Source of the DNA: Apostichopus japonicus
Lineage: Eukaryota; Echinodermata; Holothuroidea; Aspidochirotida; Stichopodidae
DNA: 64,000 bases
NCBI RefSeq assembly: GCF_037975245.1
Contig: NC_092574.1
Coordinates: forward strand, 24,518,713-24,582,712
Reading direction: 5' to 3'
In this document: positions 16,319 through 26,999 of the stretch, one piece after another
How positions within the stretch are numbered: the stretch's first letter is position 1
How the letters are laid out: every line of letters begins with the position of its first letter
The notes under the pieces: model-generated
Database searches by the model: none
What the model saw: the letters and a program-made list of their open reading frames with translations, nothing else
Told to the model about the DNA's origin: nothing
Made by a program: the position numbers and the translations under genes

Positions 16319-18511
16319 GAGCGGGAGTCCAGAGGGTTTGGTTAGCTGGGAAGGTAACCAATTGCCTGGTACATCACAATGCATTCACAATGCATTCCTG
16401 TATATGAAACCTGACGACTGGCAAACCGACTGTGGTGGATGTGGCTGGGAGAGCAATTTTAAAGTCACCTAATAGCTAACCTAGAACAGTTTTCGCGGTA
16501 ACCACATCAAAGTAAGAACAATGTGTCAGGCAAGGGCGGCGGAAGCACTTTTAATCTGGGGGGGGGGGCACCGACATCAAAGGACACTTTGCAGAAATTC
16601 GATTAGACTGATGCAGCCTTATATTTAGTACCCTTTATAACTCTTATTGTATTATCTTATTTGCGTATACACATCACTCCATCAACGCCCCCCCCCCCCC
16701 CTCAAGGAAAATATGCATACTAGCACTGCAATATCCAATGTGCAAATTGGGAAACAAGGAACAAGTTTTCTTTTGAGACAAAATGAGGTGAAATCATGCT
16801 AGTTGCTAATGTAGGAATCATCCGAATCAGTGTTTATTTCTTGTTAATATCTTAACAATTTTTTCCATTCGAAATAGCTTTGAGTTTGACCCACAGAAAT
16901 TCATTAAAAGTCAGGGGCGTAGCCGGGATTTGCAAAGTTGTATGCACGACTATCTGAGCGGAGCGCCACCATCGGTTGGCGCGGAGCGTACAAGAAAATT
17001 TTTGGTTTTACAAACCCCTCAGATGGCCGGAAACGGCCCTTCCCGAGTGTTCATTCTGGTTCCCTGGCCTCTTGCTAACTTGAGACACCTCAATTTTTAT
17101 GTAGAAAAAGGGCACATTTTTAACCTGAGGAAAAGTGGGGGGGGGGCACGTGCCCCCTGTGCCCCCCCGGTTCCGCCGCCCTTGGTGTCAGGAATGGCCC
17201 CAAGAGCAACAAATGGCCATCGCCAGTAATTATTGGTGGTGGGGTACCCCTGCCAGTGATCAACAATTGACCCCTCACGGCTGACCTAGGTCAGCTCATG
17301 AGGTAACCACTTGAAACCTACTGGAAAATGTTGGTTAGGACTTCAGATACAAGGGATGGTCATTGCCAGTAATTTTTATTGGTGGGGTACCCCTGCCAGT
17401 AGACCCCCAATATGCCCATCCCCTCATTGACCTAGGTGAGCTCATGATTTGACCAGTTGAAACCTACAGGAAAATGATAGGTATCACTTCATATGTAAGG
17501 ATGGGCATTTCCGGTATTTTATATTGGTGGGCCACCACTGCCAGAGTCCGACCATCCCTTACATATAGAATCTTGTCAATCATTTTCCAGTAGTTTTCAA
17601 CTGGTTAAATCATGAGCTGACCTAGATCAATGAGGGGGGGGGGGGGCATTTTGGGGGTCTACTGGCAGGGGTACCCCAGTAATATAAATTACTGGATATG
17701 CCCATCCCTTACATATAGAGTCCTGCCAATCATTTTACAGTAGTTTTCAACTGGTTACCTCATGAGCTAATCTAGGTCAATGGGGGATGGGCATTTTGGG
17801 GGTCTACTGGCAGGGTTACCCCACCAATGTAAATGACTGGAAATGCCCATCCCTTACATATGAAGTGATACCTATCATTTTCCAGTAATTTTTTAACTGG
17901 TTATCTCATGAGCTGATCTAGGTGAATGAGGGAATGGGCATTTTGGGGATCTACTGGCAGGGGTACCCCCCCAATATAAATTACTGGAAATGCCCATCCC
18001 TTACATATGAAGTGATACCATTTTCCAGTAGTTTTCAACTGGTTACATCATGAGCTCATCTAGGTCAACGGGGGATGGGCATTTTGGGGGTCTACTGGCA
18101 GGGGTACCCCACCAATAAAAATTACTGGCAATGCCCATCAGTTGTATCTGAAGTCCTAACCAACATTTTCCAGTAGGTTTCAAGTGGCTACCTCATGAGC
18201 TGACCTAGGTCAGCCTTGAGTTGTCAATTATAGATCACTGGCAGGGGTACCCCCACCACCAATAATTATTGGCAATGGCCATTTGTTGCTCTTGGGGCCA
18301 TACCTGACACATTGTACTTACTTTGATGTGTTACCATGAAAACTGATCTAGGTTAGCTATCAGGTGACTTTAAAATTGCTCTCCCAGCCACATCCACCAC
18401 AGTCGGTTTGCCAGTCGTCTGGTTTCATATACAGGAATGCACTGTGAACATTGTGATGTACAAGGCAATTGGTTACCTTCCCAGCTAACCAAACCCTCTG
18501 GGCTCCCGGTC
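16319..18511. mobile_element. Foldback element with long inverted arms of tandem units
   Basis: The arms at 16319-16522 and 18308-18511 are near-perfect inverted repeats (left outer GGGAGTCCAGAGGG, right outer inward GGGAGCCCAGAGGG), flanked by TA on both sides. Between them lie tandem units of about 150-175 bp marked by GGCAGGGGTACCCC, TTTTCCAGTAG and TGACCTAGGT. About two units are antisense (17200-17510) and five sense (17560-18300), meeting near 17530. The left arm is split by a hAT-like insertion at 16531-17184. No coding region. Confidence 0.65.
16531..17184. mobile_element. hAT-like non-autonomous element nested in the foldback element
   Basis: 654 bp with perfect 14-bp terminal inverted repeats CAAGGGCGGCGGAA and a perfect 8-bp target duplication GTGTCAGG (16523-16530 and 17185-17192). 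The right foldback arm shows the single-copy target (inverse of CCTGACAC near 18304). The interior has poly-G/C runs and no transposase. Confidence 0.8.
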
Positions 18512-19527
18512 TATTGGGATCATTATTAACATGATTAACATAATTATTAAGCTTTGAAAAATAACTTGGTGTTATGCTGTGCAAATCTAATAATTATTTG
18601 TTAAAGCTGCTATTCCTGGCTTATAATCTGAGGGACCTAGATTTAAATGTTTACCTCCCAATATGTTATAAAATTTTAATGTAAATGTATGTTTATGATA
18701 ATGTGAGTTATCATGTGCTATATCTGTATCTGTGCTTACACGTATATCATATTTTCTGTTCACAGGTCAATAATGGTGGAGATTTTGGCTTCCTGAAGAC
18801 AAGTGGGAGGCCATTTGTAGTTAAGAGAAACACTCTTTGTTCGTGAAGACTTAACTGGTGTCGATTTGGGGTACCACTTTAAAACGAAAGTCATGAGGAA
18901 CCCTTGCCCAAGATTCAACTTTGCATTATTGTGCAGTGCTATACTTTTGCGATTCATGTTTGATCCATTAACTTGTCTTAACTTTGTTGGAATAAAATCA
19001 GATTTTCAGATTTTTGTTTACAGTGATTTCTTCTATATCTGTCGAAAGTCAGCCTTTGTAGACATCAGAAGTTTTATCAGAAATAAATACTGCCAACGTA
19101 CACATTATTTGTGTTTCTTCTGCTCTCTTTTCTTTCAGTGATGCTAGTCAGTGAAACTAGTCGGGTTTAATTCTTTCAGTGATTCTAGTCAGTGCAACTA
19201 GTCAGTCGATACCGACTAAGAAAGGTTAGTCGGGAGAGGCACCATCCTGACTAATGTAAAACCTGCTATAAACTAGTCGGTGGCTCATATAAATTAGTCG
19301 GTAAAGACCGACTAATGTCACCAAGTAATGTAACTGACTAATATACATTTAACGACTAAGAAATTGTTGATCGACTAAGCTGACGGACAAAGATGACCGA
19401 CTAAGAAATCCAACTGACTAAGGAATAAATTAGTCGGTATAGCAACTGACTAAGGCTATGTTAGTCGGGAGAGGCACCAGATGGACTAACGTTATGTTAG
19501 TCGGTGAACCAATTTAAGTTTTCAGTG

Positions 19528-19958
19528 TGGAGAGAGAGATGGAGAGCCTTAAGAGAGCGAAAGAGCAAAAGAGAACATAATGATATTAAAGGTGAACATG
19601 ATTGTATAGATTAAACCAGGTGGAAGCGTTTACTTATTAAAATTAGATGTCTCCTTTCCACCGCTACGCTGAATCATTCAATTGGAAATATTTCTCGCAA
19701 ATTATCAGGAAATATTGTCTCCTCTCCAAGACAAGAATAAGACTAACGATATACGACTTTAATATATTTATTCATTTGTCTTTTGGATGCGAAATAGGCT
19801 AAATGTATTTTCCGCTCTGAAAAATGTCGGCAGCCTATGGGCTTATATACGTGATGATGAATGTGTTGAAATTATGCCCTGTATTTCTGTAGATTTGAAG
19901 CATGCTTGGGGAGGGGGTTGGTTGGTTGCTTCATCAATTTCTGACGAGTTTTACTAAA

Positions 19959-19998
<40 letters not shown>

Positions 19999-21780
19999 TA
20001 TATATATGTTGCTTATAAATACGATTTCATTTGTTCAAACAACATAAGCTGATTGTTTCACCAAATGAAAACTATGATTATTCGTAGTGAGTACGGTAAA
20101 GAAAGACACATTTCGAAACTGACTTTTTGCTCGCAAGGTTACTAATGTCCAGCTAGCTTTAAACATACGCAAAGAGAGGGGAAAGCAGGTCGAAAATATA
20201 AACGGAAAAACAATTCTCGAAATTTAGACTATATAGTCAAGCTTTATGGGTTACATTGTGAAAGAAGTTTGCATCGATATGGTATCGAAAATATATCAAA
20301 CTCAACTCGAAAAGCTATTTTATGTGCATCTCTTCATAAAATATTTTATTTCCTAACTCAGATTGTCCTTGCAAGTTATTCGTTTTTGCGGGTGAGGTCA
20401 CGTGTGTCATGACGATGCTACACAAGAGTAGAAAGGTTTTATGCAGTATTATGATAGTAATTCCAATCCTCCCCTCCCTCTTATACCACCCTTCCTTGAA
20501 GAAGACCTTCCTTCCAATCCATGTGTAAATAATTCTAAAGGAGTGAAGGAAAAAAAAATAGAAACCCTCTCTTCCATCAGCCGCCCCACCCTCCCCCTCC
20601 CCCTCCACCTCGTTTTGCCACCCTTAACAATATTTCATCGTGCTCGTCAGGCAAGGAGGCATGTCATAATGCAATTTGTTCTAGAAAAACGTGGAATAAA
20701 GAAATTCTCCCATGTCAGATCGTACACACATTAAACACATATAAACCCCTAAATTTATATATTCCCGTGAAGCTTCAAACAACCGGAGACCGGAATGCCG
20801 GATCTCATGAGTTTGTGGTACGAGATACGAAATACACCCCATGAAACTCATGTCGACTTATCACATACGCCGTATTTAATATAGTCTTGGTTTTGACAAA
20901 CATTGTATAAATGTCACCACGTAGGAGCGTTTACTTGCAATAATACATTGTATGTCGCTTCAAGGTACAATCCACGCACGGTTGATGCTTATGTACGCCA
21001 TACGGTACATTTCGTGCGAGTGGTAACGTGGACTGCATAATCAAAAAATTTACATGGAAGTCATGTGTTGATTATACATATATGCGAAGTTTCAAGTATG
21101 GTACGTAGTAGATGAATTCAATTATTTCACACGGTGTAGGATTGAGAAAGGGAATTTAGTGACCTCCCCCACCAGTTGCTAGATATCTGCTAAAATGGCC
21201 ACAGTGTTTGAACAATTACTATACACACTACGTTCATTTCGCTGATACTTTATACGGAGAGATATAGAGAGGGAGGGAGGGAGGGAGGGGGGCATTTGAG
21301 CTATAGCCATGTTTCTGTAATAATTTTGGTTTTATTCAAGATCAAAATATTCTAAATCTTAAAATATGCAAAAGTGGTATAGAAACAAAGCCTGGACTGA
21401 TAGCAAAGTCGCCCAGGAAAGAAACTGGACACGAAAACCAAACTACAGAACGACTGATCCGCTCTCAACCCCAGTCCCCTTGCATCGGGACTGTGACTGT
21501 GTGATCATTGTCGGGTGTGCATCACCATTCCCATCGAAGGGGAACAGATACTACAGAGTATCTTAGCTAAAAATGCCGAGAAGCGATGTACGTGTGTAAG
21601 TGTGTGTGTGTGACGCCTGGCTTCTAAACACGGTATCTCAAGTAGGGAAGCTTGGAACAATCTAATATTTGGTGCATATGAGTACCACATTGAGTAGATG
21701 TGCCCTATTTTTTTGTTGCCTGTGAAGGTCACCAAACGTCAGTTAGAGGCCAAAAACCAAAATATTAAAACAAGCAATAA
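19528..21780. other. No recognised gene
   Basis: Contains a TA tract at 19962-20000, a CT-rich stretch at 20465-20610 (opposing short ORFs there are compositional), a GGGA repeat at 21262-21290 and a TGTGTG tract near 21600. Nothing coding is supported. Confidence 0.5.
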
Positions 21781-24100
21781 CTCCCATTGACAGGATCCGA
21801 CATGGATGATATTTTGGGACCAGTTGTGAATGGGGTAAGGGATCATTTCAAAACATAACGGTCATGTGATCCAAGGTCAACAAAGGTCAATCAAGGGTCA
21901 AAAACTAGTATTTTTGCAATAACTTGAGAACCAAATGTCCGTCAACATTGGGAGTTACGCTATTGTTATCAGGGAGTCGACCCGCATCTAGATGACCTTT
22001 GACCTCAGGTTGACCTCCGGTGACCTTAATCAGTTTGTTGGGTTATTTGAATTTTCGTGGCAATAATCGGATCTCAAAGGTACCTTCCGATCAAAATGGT
22101 CCATAGTTGACCCCTGTGCGACCTTCGTGTGCTTTTTGGAATCAGTCAAACAACATCTGACCGCGAGGTCAAAAGGTCAAACCTCGAAAAATATGCTCAT
22201 TTTAGGAGATACGGGGCAAAACAAAACAAAACAAAACAAAGAAAAAATTGTCAATATGTTGATATATGATAGAGCTCTTTGTGCTATATATAGGAACCAA
22301 CTCCCGCTTGCGTGATTTTTTTTCCCAGGATGGTTGTGGGTAATTAACATAAAGTAGGCGCGTTCAATGCATTCCTGTACAGTGTATACAAACCAGACAG
22401 AGTTTGGAGCAGGCATGGTTTGATCGCATTTAAGTATAGTATCACGTAGATGATGTGGTCTGCCGTACGTGTGTCTTGTACAGGTAGGGATATCCATAGC
22501 ACAAGCTTGAGAGGACCAAACTCCCTGGCCTTGGCCCTGCGTGGGTGTTGTATTGATTCTGTGCACAAGTCCGTAATACGTAGATGATATGGTCTGCCGT
22601 ACGTGTGTCTTGTAGGGGTCATGAAATTTGGTACCACCTATATACTACAGTATTACTACTGGCCTATTACTAGTTTGTAACTTTTACGAGGGTGAGTAAG
22701 TGAGCGAACTAGGACTAGGAACTAACAAAAACCGATGCCCATATCCAGATGACGTACGTGTGATTCGCACTAGCCTTATAATATGTCATATAGGCTAGGC
22801 TAGTACAGTGCATGCGCGCGATATCCAAGTTGTTGTGTGATGGTACGGTATTTGTAACAATAGCAGTATAGTACAGTGCATAGGTCATACCAAACTTTCC
22901 TAAAGTAGGCCTACTGCACATGTGCACTGATTGAGACACGCCTCCTTTATGTTAATTACCCACAACCATCCTGGGAAAAAAAATCACGCCTCCCGCTTCA
23001 ATCGGACACCCAGTTCTCAAGTTATGGGGAGCCAAAGGTTGGTTTTGATACATTTCTAGCAATAGCATTATGTGTGTACATTGTAGGCCAAACAAATTTT
23101 AGGACAGAGTGCACCTCATCAAGAGGAACATTTTTGATACAAGCCATCAGGTCATCTAAGGTCATTCAAGGTTGATTATGTGCGAAACGCTGCCAGCTTA
23201 AGCTAATTTTTGCAACAACTTCTAGTCACGAAGTCTGACATGGCTGGTATATTAGGAAAAGTTGTGAATGAAGTAGGGGCACATTTTCGAAAATAACCGT
23301 GATGTGATCCAAGGTCACCAAAGGTCATTTATCGGTCAAAATGTGTTTTTTCTGAATAACTTGTGAAACTACCACTGACAGGGTCCGAAATGGTTGATAT
23401 TTTGGGACTAGTTGTGAATGGGGTAAGTGATCGTTTCAAAACATAACGGTAATATGATCCAAGGTCAACAAAGGTCAGTTAGGGGTCAAAATATAGTATT
23501 TTTGCAATAACTTGAGAACCAAATGTCCATCAAGGTTGGGATTTTAGGACAGAGTGCAAATCATCAAGGGGAACATTTGTGATAAAAACCATTAGATCAT
23601 CCAAGGTCATTCAAGGTTGCTTATGTGCAAAAAACTGCCAAATTATGTTACGTTTTGCAACAACTTCTAGTCACGAAGTCTGACATGGCTGATATATTGG
23701 GACAAGTTGTGAATGAATTAGTAGCACGTTTTCTAATATAATCGTGATGTGATCTAAGGTCACCAAAGGTCAATTATGGGTCAAAATGTGTTTTTTGGCA
23801 AATAACTTTTGAAACTACCGTTGACCGGGTCCGACATGGTTGATATTTGTGGACTAGTTGTGAATGGGGTAAGGGATCGTTTCAAAACATAACAGTCATG
23901 TGATCCAAGGTCAACAAAGGCCAATTAGGGGTCAAAAACTAGTATTTTTGCAATAACTTGAGAACCAAATGTCCATCAAGGTTGGGAGTTACGCTATTGT
24001 AATACAATAGTCGAACTGCATTTGGGAGACCTTTGACCTCAGGTTGACCTCCAGTGACCTGCATTAGCTTCTTTCAAGTTGATTCTTTGAAGTTTCGTGG
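21780..24100. repeat. Diverged repeat with regularly spaced AGGTCA/TGACCT half-sites
   Basis: Several imperfect copies of a ~400-bp unit (starts near 21785, 23370 and 23815; a related unit near 23075 and 23525) share AACTTGAGAACCAAATGTCC and GTTGTGAATGGGGTAAG. Each contains hexamer trios such as AGGTCAACAAAGGTCA followed by a third site, with starts 10-11 bp apart. Examples: 21874/21884/21895, 23149/23159/23169, 23312/23322/23333, 23462/23472/23483, 23757/23767/23778. Reverse-oriented TGACCT groups lie at 21993-22026 and about 24035-24060. No ORF of note. Broken by the 680-bp element. Confidence 0.6.
22310..22989. mobile_element. 680-bp inverted-repeat element with 9-bp target duplication
   Basis: Terminal inverted repeats of about 50 bp begin GCGTGATTTTTTTTCCCAGG at both ends with few mismatches. 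They are flanked by a perfect 9-bp direct repeat CTCCCGCTT (22301-22309 and 22990-22998). Nine-base duplications and long terminal repeats suit Mutator-like elements. A ~37-bp internal direct repeat containing GGTCTGCCGTACGTGTGTC occurs at about 22444 and 22579. No transposase. Confidence 0.72.
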
Positions 24101-24369
24101 GCATATTCCAATCTAACTTGTCCATAAGTGGACTCCTCTGCAACCTTATTTTGCGAAGTTATTAGAGATTTGGTTTGGTTTTGTAATACTTAGTGTGTGG
24201 ATTCATAACATTGAGTACAAGAACCCTATTGTTTTTGATGGAGGTGTGTATAACCACGTACAGTAGACTGACCTGTGTTAGCATGCCATATTGTCATTGT
24301 AACAGCTAGTTCTGGTTATACTAAAAAGCAGACTTCTAGTGCATTGAAGTCATCGAAACCTCAATGCAT

Positions 24370-25580
24370 TTTGCATTTTGGTTAGTTCCCGGTTGCTTCT
24401 TTCATGAGCAGTTTTGAAGAAGCTGTAGAGAATGACAAATTTGAGGTCAGATAAGCTGTGAATGGGGAGATTAAAGTGTTTAGCAACAGGGAAGCCTGGG
24501 TTTTTTTTTTGCGGATACTTAGTTTGTGGTTATTAAACCGAAGACTGAACTTAGTGCTGGTTTCGCCAATATTGGTGACCTGGGGGCACTTGTAACAATG
24601 AGGAGGTAGATGACATTGGCTGAGTCGCAACCAAATCTACCAGGTCTCAGAGTGGTGCCTGAGGCCCGGTGGAGGAAAGCGGGGGAGGGGTCGAGTTGTG
24701 TGCACACCAGGCATCTCGGTTTGTTACAAGTGATGTTACCACTATCAGGCTCATTACTGGGTGGGGCGAGATTAGTTCGAACCAGCACTGAACGAATGTT
24801 ACGTGGTCGTCTATAGGCTATTACAGGGGGAGCTTTGAAAAGTTCAGCTATTGTTCGTCGGAACCTAGAGTGCCCCAAGCTTGTTTGATTTCATTCAAAA
24901 GGGGGCGAAGAGAGGGGCGGTAAGTGACAAAGAGGGGTAGTCTATCAGAATCAGATTTGTTACGATAGGTTAGGAGACTAGATCGTTGTAGAGACAGAAC
25001 CCGTTTGAGGTGGTAGTTCAGTAGTCGGTACGGGTATCCCCTTTTGAGGAAGAAATCAAGCAGTTCAATGGCCTTATTAAGAAAAGTTTGGTCACGTGAG
25101 CAGATACGCCGGTATCTGAGTAACTGGCTGTAGACAATGGAATTTTTGGTGTGGCGGGGATGAAAACTATTAAAGTGGAGATAAGAGTGCCTACCAGTTG
25201 GTTTGACATACACCGATGTCTCTATTTTGTGATTTTCGATCATGACGATTACATCGAGGAAGGGGATTTGCTTTGAGGACCGTTCGGTGATAAACTTTAT
25301 GGAATCGTGAAAATCATTGGCAAACGTGGAAAAGTTGTCCAGTTCTTGTTCGCCCTTATCCCATAACATAAAAATATCATCAATATATCGTACATAGATA
25401 TATGGTTTGTAAGAGGATGAAGAAATTAATTCTTGTTCCAGGTAATGCATAAAATTATTAGCATATGAGGGGGCCATTTGTGCCTTTGGTTTGCAGATAA
25501 TGACGACCATTGAAGGTAAAATTATTATGTTCAAGTATAAACTTAATGAGCTGCGATATCTCACAATGTTGTGTGACATC
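24370..25580 (-). mobile_element. Penelope-like element, 5'-truncated, decayed
   Basis: Minus strand. The RT part (25582-24848 and the overlapping frame to 25460) shows [16 protein letters not shown], then after a frameshift APSYANNFM and the catalytic YIDDIF, then SSKQIPFLDV and KPTGRHSYLHF. Downstream are a CNKPRCLVC cysteine motif and a degraded GIY-YIG endonuclease (VIYLL, then NIGETSTKFSLRFNNHK in another frame, where YIGET is usual). This combination of RT, Cys linker and GIY-YIG defines the Penelope-like class. The 5' end is lost in the TA tract at 25580-25797. At least three frameshifts. Confidence 0.8.
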
Positions 25581-25630
<50 letters not shown>

Positions 25631-25669
25631 ATATATATATATATGTATGTATATATATATATATGTATG

Positions 25670-25705
<36 letters not shown>

Positions 25706-25709
25706 TATA

Positions 25710-25797
<88 letters not shown>
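25580..25797. repeat. (TA)n microsatellite with TATG interruptions
   Basis: TA tract with several ATGTATGTAT interruptions, truncating the Penelope-like element. Apparent YIYIYI ORFs are repeat artefacts. Confidence 0.95.
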
Positions 25798-25802
<5 letters not shown>

Positions 25803-26999
25803 ATAATTTATAAACGCTGAACATGGATCATGGTCACGGTTGTTATCAGGTGTTTTGGTTTACTTGAAGTTTTTTTTAAATGTTTTTTACTTCGCCGTCA
25901 GCTTTACGGAGATCATCGATTTGATAACCGAACGACTTGCATATATTCAAATTTCTCAAGAGATGTTTGTCAAAGAAAAACAAAAATTTCTCCCAAATAC
26001 ATGACTACGAGGACACCGTGACACTACTACGTATAGGCTATATAAGAAGACTGATTACAAGAGAAGACTTCAAATTCGATCTTGATACTACATAACTAAA
26101 TAGATATTAGGCCTATACGGCGGGAATGCAGCGGAGGGGAAGGAGGGGGGGGGGGATGAATGTCTTTGAGAAAATCAGTTGACAACTTCTTAGACTTTCA
26201 ATCATTTTAAATTTCAACAATAAATTCCATACCATTCGATAAACTATCTTTATTAAAGTTGGTACGTAGAAGACGCCAGATAACGATTGAAGAACATTTA
26301 AAGATCTTATCCTAAACCGTACTATGGATCTCAAATAACTCAGTACAGCGGAGTCCGTTCATCATTGTGTTAGTGCCATGTCAATATATTTCAATCGGTC
26401 AAACATTGTTTGCTCTATTTTTTTTGGGGGGGGGGGCGATTCGTTTCTCCATTTATTCGCGGGTTGAGTTTTTTTTCCCCGGGTGACCCTTATCTCTGTC
26501 TAAACACCCGCGTATGCATTTCTAAGATCCGAAGGGAGAAGTATCTTGATCTGCTTCGTTGGATTTGGGCAGTCGGAGATCTGCTGGAAAGGATTTCTGA
26601 CATAGCTTATACATCTTAAGTGATATAAGCAACCTTTGAAAACAAAAGTGAAGTATGGTTTCCACTTCGATGTTTCTTCAACGCTTTTGGAATGTGACAG
26701 GTTTCCGCAGGAAATGAAATAGAGAATAGACTAAATAGTATAGAAAGTACTAGTATAGAAAGTACTAGACCGTACTTGGAAATGGATAAATATGAGTAAA
26801 TCTTTCAAGATCGTATCATGCATGATGCATACAAACTTGAGTGCAGATCATCTGAATTAATACAGCCTATACCATTCAAATTGTTAATTTATTATTATTT
26901 AAAGTTGTGTCAGAATGTTTGAAAATTCTCATTTTACTCAAACTCGATGCCGAACTCCTCATCAGGCTGTTCGGGCTCCGTTATCACTGCAGGGGTTTG

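Larger units (their letters stand above)
15961..18846 (+). pseudogene. Unrecognised spliced gene fragment inside the CACTG-ended element
   Basis: A candidate exon at 15961-16175 follows a pyrimidine tract ending TTTTTTCCAG and ends at GAAGA/GTGAGT. It encodes SRVRFPVMYDTS and EENCVIYGLK, then continues in a +2 frame as DMFYDDILVPFAEQK, implying a one-base loss. A candidate last exon at 18766-18846 follows TGTTCACAG, reads VNNGGDFGFLKTSGRPF and stops, with AATAAA at 18991-18996. I do not recognise the protein. The 2.6-kb intron between them houses the foldback element. Could be captured host sequence or a remnant of the element's own gene. Exon calls are by eye. Confidence 0.3.
14069..19527. 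mobile_element. Composite DNA transposon with CACTG ends and TTAGTC subterminal repeats
   Basis: The left end is CACTGATAAAATAAA at 14069 and the right end, read inward from 19527, is CACTGAAAACTTAAA. TG flanks both sides. The first ~270 bp and last ~390 bp are packed with copies of TTAGTC(GG)/GACTAA in both orientations, about 20 at the right end. Short CACT ends plus dense subterminal repeats resemble EnSpm/CACTA elements, but those normally make 3-bp duplications, and no transposase is visible, so the class is tentative. The interior holds a decayed spliced gene piece and a foldback element. Confidence 0.45.

Noticed and set aside
16930-17229. 99-aa ORF with Pro-rich end
   Set aside because: Lies inside the hAT-like element and its GC-rich terminal repeat; no domain.
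20315-20734. Opposing ORFs on both strands
   Set aside because: Caused by a CT/GA-rich tract; no conserved motif or splice context.
21780-24100. CRISPR-like or satellite array
   Set aside because: Repeats are diverged and unevenly spaced, the genome is eukaryotic, and no regular repeat-spacer structure exists.
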